Part shown: positions 9,989 to 18,691 of the stretch, in pieces
Position numbering within the stretch: position 1 is the first letter of the stretch
Layout: every line of letters begins with the position of its first letter
Source: Chitinophagales bacterium
GTDB lineage: Bacteria; Bacteroidota; Bacteroidia; Chitinophagales; JADIYW01
DNA: 64,000 nucleotides
Reading direction: 5' to 3'
Assembly (NCBI GenBank): GCA_023957235.1
Contig: JAMLHI010000005.1
Coordinates: 62,001 to 126,000 of the forward strand
Translations under genes and position numbers: made by a program
Notes under the pieces: model-generated
What the model was told of the DNA's origin: nothing
The model's input: only the letters and a program-made list of their open reading frames with translations
Database searches by the model: none

Positions 9989-10091
9989 CATTTTACGCTT
10001 TCACATTCATTGACATTTAAGAATATAAAACGTGCTCATATTAATCAATAATTTGAATATTTTTTGATTTTTAATTGGGTTCAGACTTTAA

Positions 10092-10122
10092 TTGCCATTG
10101 GCTACTGAAATAGTTATCTTTG
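10092..10122 (+). promoter_or_regulatory. Promoter of the ornithine aminotransferase gene
   Basis: TTG at 10092-10094, a 20-base spacer, and TATCTTTG at 10115-10122. The ATG begins four bases after the box, so transcription should start at or next to the start codon. Confidence 0.65.
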
Positions 10123-10126
10123 AAAT

Positions 10127-11353
10127 ATGAAATCAAACGCCAAAACTCCTGAATACTATATTCAACTAGAAGACAAATATGGTGCACACAACTATCATCC
10201 CTTGCCAGTAGTCTTATCAAGAGGTGAAGGTGTTTTTGTTTGGGATGTGAATAACAAAAAATATTTTGATTTTTTATCTGCTTATTCTGCTGTCAATCAA
10301 GGTCATTGCCATCCACATATTTTAAATGCCCTTACACGACAAGCCAAACAGTTGACCCTGACTTCTAGGGCATTTTATAATGATCAGTTAGGAGAATATG
10401 AAAAATTAATCACTGAAATCATGGGTTACGACAAAATATTACCGATGAATACAGGTGTAGAAGGTGGAGAGACAGCTATCAAATTGGCCAAAAAATGGGC
10501 ATATAAAGTCAAGGGAATTAAAGCTAACCAAGCAAGAATTGTATTTGCAAAAAATAATTTCTGGGGACGAACACAAGCAGCTGTTTCAGCTTCTACAGAC
10601 CCAAGTTCATACAGTGATTATGGACCATTCATGCCCGGTTATGATATCATTGATTACAACAATTTAGATGCACTTGAAAACATATTGAAAAATCATGATG
10701 TTGCAGCATTTATGGTCGAACCTATCCAAGGTGAAGCGGGTGTCGTGGTGCCAGACTACGGATATCTAAAAGGAGTAAGAAATCTATGTACAAAATATAA
10801 TGTTCTTTTTATTGCTGATGAGGTACAGACAGGCTTATGTCGGACTGGAAAAATGCTTTGTGTCCAACACGAAAATGTCCAACCCGATATTTTAATTTTA
10901 GGAAAAGCATTATCTGGAGGATTTCTGCCTATCTCTGCAGTTTTAGCAAATGATGATATAATGCTTTGCATACAAGCGGGCGAACACGGCTCTACCTATG
11001 GAGGAAATCCACTTGCAGCTGCTGTCGGCATCGCATCTTTAGAAGTGCTTATTGAAGAAAATTTAGCAGAAAACGCGGAACAATTAGGTCAATATCTCAG
11101 AACACAATTGCAACATATCAATCATCCGCTCATTCAAGTTGTTAGAGGGAAAGGTTTGCTGAACGCCATTGTGATTGATGAAAAGGAAGAAAGTGATACA
11201 GCTTGGAAAATCTGTATGGAAATGTCTAAAAATGGATTATTAGCCAAGCCAACTCATGGAAATATCATCAGATTTGCACCTCCTTTGACAATTTCTAAAA
11301 ATCAAATTGACGACTGTTTAGAGATTATTGAAAAATCCTTTAGACAATTTTAA
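10127..11353 (+). CDS. rocD: Ornithine aminotransferase
   Basis: This PLP enzyme converts ornithine and 2-oxoglutarate to glutamate semialdehyde and glutamate. The N-terminal [19 protein letters not shown] is characteristic of ornithine aminotransferases. The cofactor Asp is in IADEVQTG (Asp231), and the Schiff-base lysine is Lys260 in [12 protein letters not shown]. The 408-residue length fits. The semialdehyde product is the same as that of the proline dehydrogenase in this window, so both feed arginine/proline interconversion. The promoter lies almost on the start codon; no other in-frame ATG exists before the conserved region. Confidence 0.94.
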   Translation: MKSNAKTPEYYIQLEDKYGAHNYHPLPVVLSRGEGVFVWDVNNKKYFDFLSAYSAVNQGHCHPHILNALTRQAKQLTLTSRAFYNDQLGEYEKLITEIMGYDKILPMNTGVEGGETAIKLAKKWAYKVKGIKANQARIVFAKNNFWGRTQAAVSASTDPSSYSDYGPFMPGYDIIDYNNLDALENILKNHDVAAFMVEPIQGEAGVVVPDYGYLKGVRNLCTKYNVLFIADEVQTGLCRTGKMLCVQHENVQPDILILGKALSGGFLPISAVLANDDIMLCIQAGEHGSTYGGNPLAAAVGIASLEVLIEENLAENAEQLGQYLRTQLQHINHPLIQVVRGKGLLNAIVIDEKEESDTAWKICMEMSKNGLLAKPTHGNIIRFAPPLTISKNQIDDCLEIIEKSFRQF

Positions 11354-11399
11354 TATCCAATTATTCAATTTCTTTTTAGCAAAAAAATCAATTGAATTT

Positions 11400-11861
11400 T
11401 TATGATAGATTGTCTGAAGCATGCCATTCAGCATACGAACTAGGCGTTTCTTCCAATCGTGCTGTCACTAATTGAATGTGGTGAGGCAAATGTTCTTGTA
11501 TGATACTTACAAAATGTAGAAGTAAATTTTCACAAGTAGGTTGATAAGGAACTTTATATACCTTTTCAAACTCATTAGCTATCAATTCCGACTGTGCATA
11601 AGGAGCATTTTCATTAATCACTAATGCATGATCATAAATTTGATGAATATAAACTTGTACAATTTTCTTCAACTCACTAAAATCTATCACCATACCGAGT
11701 TTGACGTTGTTGGTGTCTATGATGGGCTTACCAGAAAGTGTGACGGTAAGATGATAGGTATGACCGTGAATATTTTTACAAGGTCCATCATATCCAAAAA
11801 GAGCATGAGCCATATCAAAAGAAAATCTTTTGCTCACTCTGACAGTTTGATTTTTCATCAT
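11400..11861 (-). CDS. queD: 6-carboxytetrahydropterin synthase / 6-pyruvoyl-tetrahydropterin synthase family
   Basis: This step converts dihydroneopterin triphosphate, the FolE product, toward 6-carboxytetrahydropterin for queuosine. Zinc ligands His19 (MAHAL) and His32 and His34 (KNIHGHTYHL) are present, with the nearby Cys28. PTCENLLLHF and LEETPSSYAEW carry further active-site residues. The 153-residue protein starts with two consecutive Met codons (11861 and 11858). It converges on the aminotransferase gene with 46 bases between the stops. Confidence 0.92.
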   Translation of the reverse strand: MMKNQTVRVSKRFSFDMAHALFGYDGPCKNIHGHTYHLTVTLSGKPIIDTNNVKLGMVIDFSELKKIVQVYIHQIYDHALVINENAPYAQSELIANEFEKVYKVPYQPTCENLLLHFVSIIQEHLPHHIQLVTARLEETPSSYAEWHASDNLS

Positions 11862-11865
11862 AATA

Positions 11866-11873
11866 CAAAGCTA
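11866..11873 (-). promoter_or_regulatory. Probable -7 box of queD
   Basis: On the minus strand this reads TAGCTTTG, matching TAnnTTTG, with the first ATG four bases downstream. The nearest TTG is 23 bases upstream, at the edge of the accepted spacing. Confidence 0.45.
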
Positions 11874-11922
11874 AATATTTTCTAGCTAAGTATCATCAAT
11901 CTAAACATTCAGTAACAATGTA

Positions 11923-12450
11923 TTATTCAGGAAGAGGGAATTTTCCAGAAATAATACCATGAAAATCATAGCCAGCTCTGATGACCGCTCTTTCGGCAGC
12001 CTGCCAAGCAATAGGTGCATCGTTGTGCTTATGAACTGGTACTTCAGCGACTTGACGAAGTTGTCCTAATAGTTCATCTGTCTGATGGGAAGTCAAACCT
12101 TCACAGACATCATACACTCCTCCTTCTTCTTCTTCTACCCTATCATGAACTTCTAAAATAAATTTCAACACTTTGATTAAATCAGCAAAGGGTGTTGGAA
12201 CCATTAATGCTGTTAATGCTCCATGATCCAATCTCAACTGAGCTGCTTTATCTAAAGGCTTATTGTTATTGGCCAATTGAGCTGCTGGGAAAAGTATTTT
12301 TTCTTCCATCTTAATATGTTTCAACAAACCCGTTCTAAACTTTTCATAGTATTCCATTTCATAATTATCTGGATGGCTAATGGCTTTTTCCAACAATTCA
12401 TCTAATCGTCGGTGGTCATCGGTAAAAAATTGATATAACTGTTTGTTCAT
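11923..12450 (-). CDS. Hemerythrin HHE domain protein
   Basis: The 175-residue protein has the four-helix pattern of hemerythrin-like domains: DDHRRLDELL near the N-terminus, LLKHIKMEEKILFP (about 42-55), RLDHGALT (about 73-80) and ILEVHDRVEEEEGG (about 98-111). These supply His and acidic residues for a di-iron site. Such proteins sense or store oxygen or nitric oxide, or take part in iron-cluster repair; which applies here cannot be told. The C-terminal 60 residues (AERAVIRAGYDFHG) are not part of the core domain. The gene stands alone between queD and the SNF2 gene. Confidence 0.8.
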   Translation of the reverse strand: MNKQLYQFFTDDHRRLDELLEKAISHPDNYEMEYYEKFRTGLLKHIKMEEKILFPAAQLANNNKPLDKAAQLRLDHGALTALMVPTPFADLIKVLKFILEVHDRVEEEEGGVYDVCEGLTSHQTDELLGQLRQVAEVPVHKHNDAPIAWQAAERAVIRAGYDFHGIISGKFPLPE

Positions 12451-12535
12451 AAACCTTAAAATAATACTCGTATAAATTCTATTTGGCTATAAAAGTATTT
12501 AAAAACTTTTATCTTATCTAATTGTAAGCATGATA

Positions 12536-15376
12536 CTAATCAAATAAAAATGCAACATCATCTTCAGTTAGATGTTTAACAAATCCTTGCTCTTCATGCA
12601 CCAAATCATCGCTCAATTCTTTTTTGCGTTTTTGAAGTAGTAAAATCTTTTCTTCAATAGTGTCTTTACAAATCATTTTATACGCAAAAACATTTTTATC
12701 CTGACCGATTCTATGTGTTCTATCAATCGCTTGTTGCTGTACAGCATCGTTCCACCACAAATCAACTAAAAATACATAATCAGCAGCAGTCAGATTAAGT
12801 CCTGCATTACCTGTTTTTAAGCTGATTAAAAACACGCTACATGAATTATCCTCTTCCTGAAATGCATTCACATATTCCATTCTTTGAGCGATTGGGGTAT
12901 CCCCATCAATATGATAATATTCGATACCTTCTTGATTACATCTTTGAGCTATTAGTGATAACATTCCTTTAAATTGAGAAAATACCAATGCTTTGTGTTG
13001 TCCTAATTGACTCAATTCTTCCATCAACATTTCTAATTTAATCGAAGATTTACAAGGAGTTTCTAGGTCTCTAACAAGGGAAGGTGATGTACAGACTTGT
13101 CTAAGCTTTTGAATTCCCTGCAAAATTGAAAGCATATTTTTATTGATTCCTTCTTTTTGAATACCCAAAAAAATAGAATTTCTGATAGAAGACTTGATTT
13201 CATTATAACATTGACGTTGGTCTGCATCCATCTCACACCACAAAACAGATTCTATCTTATCAGGTAAGTCTTTTGCAACTTCTTGTTTGGTTCTTCTCAG
13301 AATAAACGGGCTTATCAATTTGTGAAATGACTTCATCTTTCTTTCATCTCTTGACCTATCAATTGGAATAGCATATTCTTTTCTAAAAAATTCACTAGAA
13401 CCTAGATATCCTGGTAAAATAAAATGCATTTGTGAATAAAGGTCTTCCGTATTATTCATTACTGGTGTGCCACTCAATGCAATTTTATGCTTTCCAGAAA
13501 GCAAATGAATAGCTTTACTCATTTGTGCATTGTCATTTTTAATATGATGACTTTCATCCAAAACGATGGCATCCCAATATTTGACTGACAACACATCAAT
13601 TTTAGAGCGCATAATACCATTACTACAAATCAAGACTTGAGAATGAGAGTCATAAAATTTTTGTAAGTCATTATTCTTAGCTTGATAAACAATTACATTT
13701 AAATCGTCAGTAAATTTCTTTATTTCTTGATACCAATTATATACTAAAGAAGCGGGGCAAACTATTAGAAACTGAACAGAATTGTCTTTCAAATACAATT
13801 CCTGAAGAAAAGCAATAGTCTGAAGTGTTTTCCCTAAGCCCATATCATCAGCGAGAAGAGCACCAGCTCCTATCTGAGAAAGCAAACTTATCCATTCATA
13901 TCCTTTGTGTTGATATAATCTTAATTCAGCTTTTAACCCTTTAGGTGTTTCTATAATTTTTGAGGATTCGTTTTGCCATTGTATCCATTTGGTCCACCAT
14001 TCTTTTGAAATAACTGGTAATAATTGTTCAATATCTCTCGTTTGTTGTGTTGCTAATAAAATCCATTGAGGTATCGTAATAATATGGTTTGTGATTTGAC
14101 CATGTTTAATTAGCAATCCATAATTTTGCACCCATTCATCTGTCAAAATACCCATAGAGTCATCTTTTAACAGAACAAATGATTGACCTGAAAGCAATAA
14201 TTTCTTCAATTCTTTGAGCTCAACTAATTCCTTTCCAAATGAAACATGCATAGACAATTGAAGAATAGCTCCCTTTTGTTCAATAATTTCTACTTCGGTA
14301 CTAATTGCAAAAGGTGAATATCTAAAATGATGGAGCATATCCATGCCCTTAATCTCTACATTATCTCCAATCCATTTATGATATGTCTTTAAAAACCATT
14401 GCTTCTTTTTGGCTTCATCAAAACTCAAATAAAAATATCCGTTTATCTGCTTGGCAAAAAGCGGATGCAGTGCTTTCAAATATTCGATAAATACTTTCTC
14501 TTCTTCTTGATTTCTCTTGATTTGAAATAATCTCCCATCAATATTAGTGTAGTGGGTTTCCTGAAATTTGCCTTCAATAATAAATTCGTCATAATTCCAT
14601 CTCGGAGTAATCATTAGGAATGAATTACTAATCTCACTTAATAACACTTCACTCTGTGGTACACAAGTAATCTCATTGATTTTAAATAAATTATTCCTAT
14701 TAACTAGATATTTTTCTTCAAGATTCAATATGATTTTTTTCATCAAATCATCAGGTTTGAATGCATATTGTTCTGGCTTCCTTTCTAACAGCGATTCAAG
14801 TGTAAAATAATCTTTCAGTTTTAAGGGATAATATGTATTATCATAATACAGCAAAAATTTATTTCTTTTCACCATACTCCATTCAACATATTGTCCGTTG
14901 ATTTGATAATTCGGCTGAATATATAATCCGCCATTCTCCTTTTGTACGACTTCAAAATTTAATTCAGGCAATTCATCACTGACTCTACATAAAGAAATAG
15001 TTACATTGCTATTTGAGGAATAAAATCGATGATATATTTTTTCATCTTTTAAAACTTTAAATAAATCTACTGAATACTCTGACAACAAGCTACTTATAGC
15101 TTTATTCATATAAACTTCTTGAGATAATCCTGATTTAGAACGATAATGTTTTTGAATAAGAGAACTCAACTGATCATTGAAATTTTCATCGCTAAATACT
15201 GCTACTAGAGGTCTAATATGAGCAGCGAAATAATTGATAAACTTTTGTTCTAAACTAAAAATATCAAAGTCAGTATTTTTATTCTTTTTCTTTACTCTCA
15301 ATATATTAATAAAAGGTAGATTTTGGTCTAAATCTGTAGAATCAAGTAAAAGATAGAATTTTAAGCTTTCAGACAT
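12536..15376 (-). CDS. SNF2-family DEAD/H-box ATPase
   Basis: The 946-residue protein has a long N-terminal region (about 1-470) and a C-terminal SNF2 motor. Walker A is ADDMGLGKTLQT near residue 515, and the DExH-type motif is VLDESHHIKN near 605. ALSGTPVMNN, FSQFKGML, SLKTGNAGLNLTAAD and DRTHRIGQD are helicase motifs III-VI. Bacterial members are Swi2/Snf2 translocases or transcription-recycling factors of the RapA type. The N-terminal region is unlike RapA by eye, so the exact role is open. A promoter box sits five bases before the ATG. Confidence 0.88.
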   Translation of the reverse strand: MSESLKFYLLLDSTDLDQNLPFINILRVKKKNKNTDFDIFSLEQKFINYFAAHIRPLVAVFSDENFNDQLSSLIQKHYRSKSGLSQEVYMNKAISSLLSEYSVDLFKVLKDEKIYHRFYSSNSNVTISLCRVSDELPELNFEVVQKENGGLYIQPNYQINGQYVEWSMVKRNKFLLYYDNTYYPLKLKDYFTLESLLERKPEQYAFKPDDLMKKIILNLEEKYLVNRNNLFKINEITCVPQSEVLLSEISNSFLMITPRWNYDEFIIEGKFQETHYTNIDGRLFQIKRNQEEEKVFIEYLKALHPLFAKQINGYFYLSFDEAKKKQWFLKTYHKWIGDNVEIKGMDMLHHFRYSPFAISTEVEIIEQKGAILQLSMHVSFGKELVELKELKKLLLSGQSFVLLKDDSMGILTDEWVQNYGLLIKHGQITNHIITIPQWILLATQQTRDIEQLLPVISKEWWTKWIQWQNESSKIIETPKGLKAELRLYQHKGYEWISLLSQIGAGALLADDMGLGKTLQTIAFLQELYLKDNSVQFLIVCPASLVYNWYQEIKKFTDDLNVIVYQAKNNDLQKFYDSHSQVLICSNGIMRSKIDVLSVKYWDAIVLDESHHIKNDNAQMSKAIHLLSGKHKIALSGTPVMNNTEDLYSQMHFILPGYLGSSEFFRKEYAIPIDRSRDERKMKSFHKLISPFILRRTKQEVAKDLPDKIESVLWCEMDADQRQCYNEIKSSIRNSIFLGIQKEGINKNMLSILQGIQKLRQVCTSPSLVRDLETPCKSSIKLEMLMEELSQLGQHKALVFSQFKGMLSLIAQRCNQEGIEYYHIDGDTPIAQRMEYVNAFQEEDNSCSVFLISLKTGNAGLNLTAADYVFLVDLWWNDAVQQQAIDRTHRIGQDKNVFAYKMICKDTIEEKILLLQKRKKELSDDLVHEEQGFVKHLTEDDVAFLFD

Positions 15377-15381
15377 AGTCG

Positions 15382-15410
15382 CAAATATAAATTTTAGGTT
15401 TACAATTCAA
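15382..15410 (-). promoter_or_regulatory. Promoter of the SNF2-family gene
   Basis: On the minus strand: TTG (15410-15408), an 18-base spacer, then TATATTTG (15389-15382), followed after five bases by the ATG at 15376. A leaderless or nearly leaderless mRNA is predicted. Confidence 0.6.
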
Positions 15411-15518
15411 TTTAATAAATTGAATTTGTCTTAAAAAAATGACCTTATGTCTATTTTAAAATACAAAAAGCTCTCCTATTTTTATAAATGCATAACTTAC
15501 AATTTGAAATAGTTTTTT

Positions 15519-17162
15519 ATGAAAAAGCATACTCCATATACAGATTTTCATCAAGACGAGCCATTACTTATTAATGAATATACACAAGATGAATTTCTGA
15601 AAGACTATCTAGAGACTTATTTACCATCTGAAATGATGAGTGAAATTAGACCTGATTTAGAAAGATTTGGCAAAAGAGTAGCCACTGAATTGATAGAATA
15701 TGCTAATGCATGTGAAAACAACCCTCCTCAACTCATTTCATATAATGCTTGGGGAGAAAGAGTCGATGAGATCAAAGTGGCTCCTGAATGGAAAAAACTG
15801 GAAGATATCGCAGCAGAAGAAGGTTTGGTAGCAATAGGATATGAACGCAAGTATGGTTCACATTCAAGACTTTACCAGTTTGCTAAATTATATCTTTATA
15901 CTCCATCATCTGCAATTTACACATGTCCATTGGCCATGTCAGATGGAGCAGCTAGATTAATTGAAAAATATGGTGATGATTTTCTGAAAGATGGACCATA
16001 CAAAGGATTAATTTCAAGAAACCCTGCTACATTTCTCACTAGCGGGCAATGGATGACAGAGCGCACAGGAGGCTCAGATGTTTCTCGTTCAATGACATTT
16101 GCTTATGAAGAAAATGGAGAATATATTTTGAGAGGTCACAAATGGTTTACTTCTGCCATTACAGCCAATATGGCATTTACGCTAGCTTCAACAGAACAAC
16201 CACAAGATGGGAAAAGAGCAGCTCTATCTTTATTTTTCCTCCCTATCAGAAATGAAGATGGAACGCTTAATGGTATTGAGGTAGAAGCACTTAAAGATAA
16301 ATTAGGAACCAGAGCTTTACCTACCGCACAATTGAATTTGACAGGTACTAACGCTCGTCTAGTTGGCGAAAAAGGAAAAGGAGTTAAAAGTATTTCCACA
16401 TTATTTAATGTCACCAGAATTTATAATGCTATTTCCTCTGTTTCTTATATGAGAAGAGCTTATGCACTATCTGAATCATATAGCCATATTAGAGAGGCAT
16501 TTGGCAAAAAAATAAGTGAACATATCCTTCATAGAAAAAGCCTTAAAAATTTAGAAATTGCTTATCAAAGTAATACAATTCTTCCCTTATTTCTTTCCCA
16601 ATTACTGGGCAAAGAAGACTGTAAAGAAGCAACAGATAAAGATATCGCACTATTGAGAATTTTGACACCAATTGCTAAACTATATACAGCAAAATCTTCT
16701 ATACAATCAGCTTCAGAACATATAGAAATGTTTGGAGGGCTCGGATATTTGGAAGACACCAATATTCCTGTAATGTTGCGAAATGTGCAAACTTTGAGTA
16801 TTTGGGAAGGCACAACCAATATTCTTTCTTTAGATATGCTAAGAGCAATTGAAAAAGATAATGGTCTTCCTGCTTTTCTAAGTTTTGCTAAAGAAACAAT
16901 TTCCGCTGTTTCTCTGTCAGAACTTCAAGATGCAAAAATTATAATTGATAGAAAAATCCAAATCCTGGCCTCCTTTATATCTCAACTTTCCACCAAGGAT
17001 GAATGGGAAGCAAGCGCACGAGATTTAGCATTTTATATTGGAGAGGCTTCTATTGCTTTATTATGGTTAGATTTTATACAAAAATGTCCAAAAGAAAACT
17101 ATTTTCAAGCCTTGAATTATTGGGTCAAATTCAAAATGAACGAGAACACATTAGATGTGTAG
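15519..17162 (+). CDS. AidB-like acyl-CoA dehydrogenase
   Basis: The 547-residue length matches the AidB branch (about 540) and not standard acyl-CoA dehydrogenases (about 380). Flavin-binding motifs are visible: WMTERTGGSDVSRS near 175-188 and LSIWEGTTNILSLDMLRAIE near 427-446, plus FGGLGYLEDTNIPVMLRNVQ. The C-terminal extension of about 100 residues corresponds to the region that binds DNA in E. coli AidB. AidB is part of the adaptive response to alkylation. The next gene, 19 bases downstream, encodes an alkyltransferase-like protein, which supports a DNA-alkylation role over fatty-acid oxidation. The enzymatic substrate is unknown. Confidence 0.8.
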   Translation: MKKHTPYTDFHQDEPLLINEYTQDEFLKDYLETYLPSEMMSEIRPDLERFGKRVATELIEYANACENNPPQLISYNAWGERVDEIKVAPEWKKLEDIAAEEGLVAIGYERKYGSHSRLYQFAKLYLYTPSSAIYTCPLAMSDGAARLIEKYGDDFLKDGPYKGLISRNPATFLTSGQWMTERTGGSDVSRSMTFAYEENGEYILRGHKWFTSAITANMAFTLASTEQPQDGKRAALSLFFLPIRNEDGTLNGIEVEALKDKLGTRALPTAQLNLTGTNARLVGEKGKGVKSISTLFNVTRIYNAISSVSYMRRAYALSESYSHIREAFGKKISEHILHRKSLKNLEIAYQSNTILPLFLSQLLGKEDCKEATDKDIALLRILTPIAKLYTAKSSIQSASEHIEMFGGLGYLEDTNIPVMLRNVQTLSIWEGTTNILSLDMLRAIEKDNGLPAFLSFAKETISAVSLSELQDAKIIIDRKIQILASFISQLSTKDEWEASARDLAFYIGEASIALLWLDFIQKCPKENYFQALNYWVKFKMNENTLDV

Positions 17163-17181
17163 GGAAAGGCAAAATTAGAAT

Positions 17182-17520
17182 ATGAATCAAAATTTCTTTG
17201 AACGTGTTTATGATGTAGCCAGGCAGATTCCACAAGGTAGAGTCACTACTTATGGAATGATAGCCCATTATTTAGGCACCAAAGGTTCGGCAAGAATGGT
17301 CGGTTGGGCAATGAATGCAAGCGGTAAAGATGAAAGTATCCCAGCACATAGAGTTGTCAATCGCAATGGGTTATTAACTGGAAAAGCTCATTTTGGAGAT
17401 ATATATCAAATGGAACAATTATTATTTGAAGAAGGAATACAGGTGAAAGACAATCAAATTCAGAATTTCAAAAATCTTATCTGGGACCCTTCTATAGAAT
17501 TGATATCAACAAAGTTTTAA
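17182..17520 (+). CDS. Alkyltransferase-like protein (ATL), MGMT family without the active-site Cys
   Basis: The 112-residue protein is the DNA-binding domain of O6-methylguanine-DNA methyltransferase. It has the nucleotide-flipping Tyr24 (TTYG), the Arg38 finger in SARMVGWAMNAS and the recognition region. The reactive PCHRV motif reads PAHRV (residues 54-58), with Ala55 in place of the alkyl-accepting Cys. Proteins lacking this Cys are ATLs, which bind O6-alkylguanine and hand it to nucleotide excision repair. The gene follows the AidB-like gene by 19 bases, in the same operon. No intact methyltransferase is seen in this window. Confidence 0.9.
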   Translation: MNQNFFERVYDVARQIPQGRVTTYGMIAHYLGTKGSARMVGWAMNASGKDESIPAHRVVNRNGLLTGKAHFGDIYQMEQLLFEEGIQVKDNQIQNFKNLIWDPSIELISTKF

Positions 17521-17557
17521 ATTTCATATTCTCAATAAGCTATTGACTGCATACTCT

Positions 17558-17587
17558 TTGGAATATCTCATATTCTAGCTACCTTTG
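17558..17587 (+). promoter_or_regulatory. Promoter of the men operon
   Basis: TTG at 17558-17560, a 19-base spacer and TACCTTTG at 17580-17587. The GTG start of menF is 18 bases after the box. No other strong promoter is seen until after menE, so all six men genes are probably read from here. Confidence 0.65.
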
Positions 17588-17604
17588 CAAATCAAAATTT
17601 TGTA

Positions 17605-18687
17605 GTGTCAGAGGAGTTGATTATATCGATAGGGCAAGAATTATTATCAAAAAAAATCCCCTTTTGTATTTATAAATTTCCACATCAATCCTATTATAAT
17701 TTAGCTATTGACAGCCATGTATTGTTTCAAACTTCGAAGAATATATTTTGGATTAGTCCATTTGTTAGTCAATCCAATTCTATAGATATTCAATTGAATG
17801 TAGTTGAAAAATCAAATATCAATCAAGATTTTTATCAATACATCCAATCTCTTTCCAAGAGAGATACTCTAGAATGTCCAATACCCCAAGCCACTACTCA
17901 GCGAAAGTACTATCAGCTAGTTCAAAAATTCATTCGCGATATACAAGCTGGGAAATTAAAAAAAGCCATTCTGTCTAGAATTATTGTAACTAATACACCA
18001 GAATATTTTCAACCTATAAAGTTTTTCAAGAAACTATCTGCTTCCTACCCCAATGCATTTACTTATATTTTCTTTCATCCTTCCTCAGGATTGTGGACAG
18101 GTGCTGCCCCTGAATTGCTACTAAAAAAGGTTGGAAATCAATTGTCTATTATGTCTTTGGCAGGAACGCAAGAGAAGAATGACTCAAAAATTTACCATTG
18201 GACTGAGAAAGAAAAAGAGGAACATTGGATGGTAGGCGAACACATTGAAAGTATATTTTCCAAACACCAATTAACTCTACTACACAAAGAAGGGCCTCAT
18301 ACTTCTGAAGCAGGGAAAGTTGTTCATCTTCAAACAGACTATATCTATGAAGACCTTCATCAATCTTCTATCAAAGAACTAATCAAAGATCTTCACCCTA
18401 CTCCAGCTGTAGGAGGATTGCCTGCAAAAGAAGCTGTAGAGTATATTTTGCAACATGAAAAACATGACCGCGCATATTATTGTGGTATAATTGGAGAAAC
18501 AAACTATCAAGATAATGCCAATTTATATGTTAATTTGCGGTGTATGCAGATAGGAGAAAAACAAATTGCTTTATATGTCGGTGGAGGAATTACTGCGTCT
18601 TCCATCCCAGATGACGAATGGAATGAGACTATCCTTAAAAGCCAAACGATGACTCAAATCATTAATGCCTTAAAAGAAGATCTATAA
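17605..18687 (+). CDS. menF: Isochorismate synthase
   Basis: It isomerises chorismate to isochorismate, the first committed step of menaquinone synthesis. The 360-residue protein has the chorismate-binding signature HPTPAVGGLPAKEAVEYI followed by HDRAYYCGIIGE, and a C-terminal YVGGGITASSIPDDEW. It starts at GTG; no ATG lies upstream in frame after the promoter, and the N-terminus is of ordinary length. menD follows after four bases. Entry enzymes for salicylate siderophores share the fold, but the men neighbours settle the role. Confidence 0.95.
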   Translation: MSEELIISIGQELLSKKIPFCIYKFPHQSYYNLAIDSHVLFQTSKNIFWISPFVSQSNSIDIQLNVVEKSNINQDFYQYIQSLSKRDTLECPIPQATTQRKYYQLVQKFIRDIQAGKLKKAILSRIIVTNTPEYFQPIKFFKKLSASYPNAFTYIFFHPSSGLWTGAAPELLLKKVGNQLSIMSLAGTQEKNDSKIYHWTEKEKEEHWMVGEHIESIFSKHQLTLLHKEGPHTSEAGKVVHLQTDYIYEDLHQSSIKELIKDLHPTPAVGGLPAKEAVEYILQHEKHDRAYYCGIIGETNYQDNANLYVNLRCMQIGEKQIALYVGGGITASSIPDDEWNETILKSQTMTQIINALKEDL

Positions 18688-18691
18688 ATCT

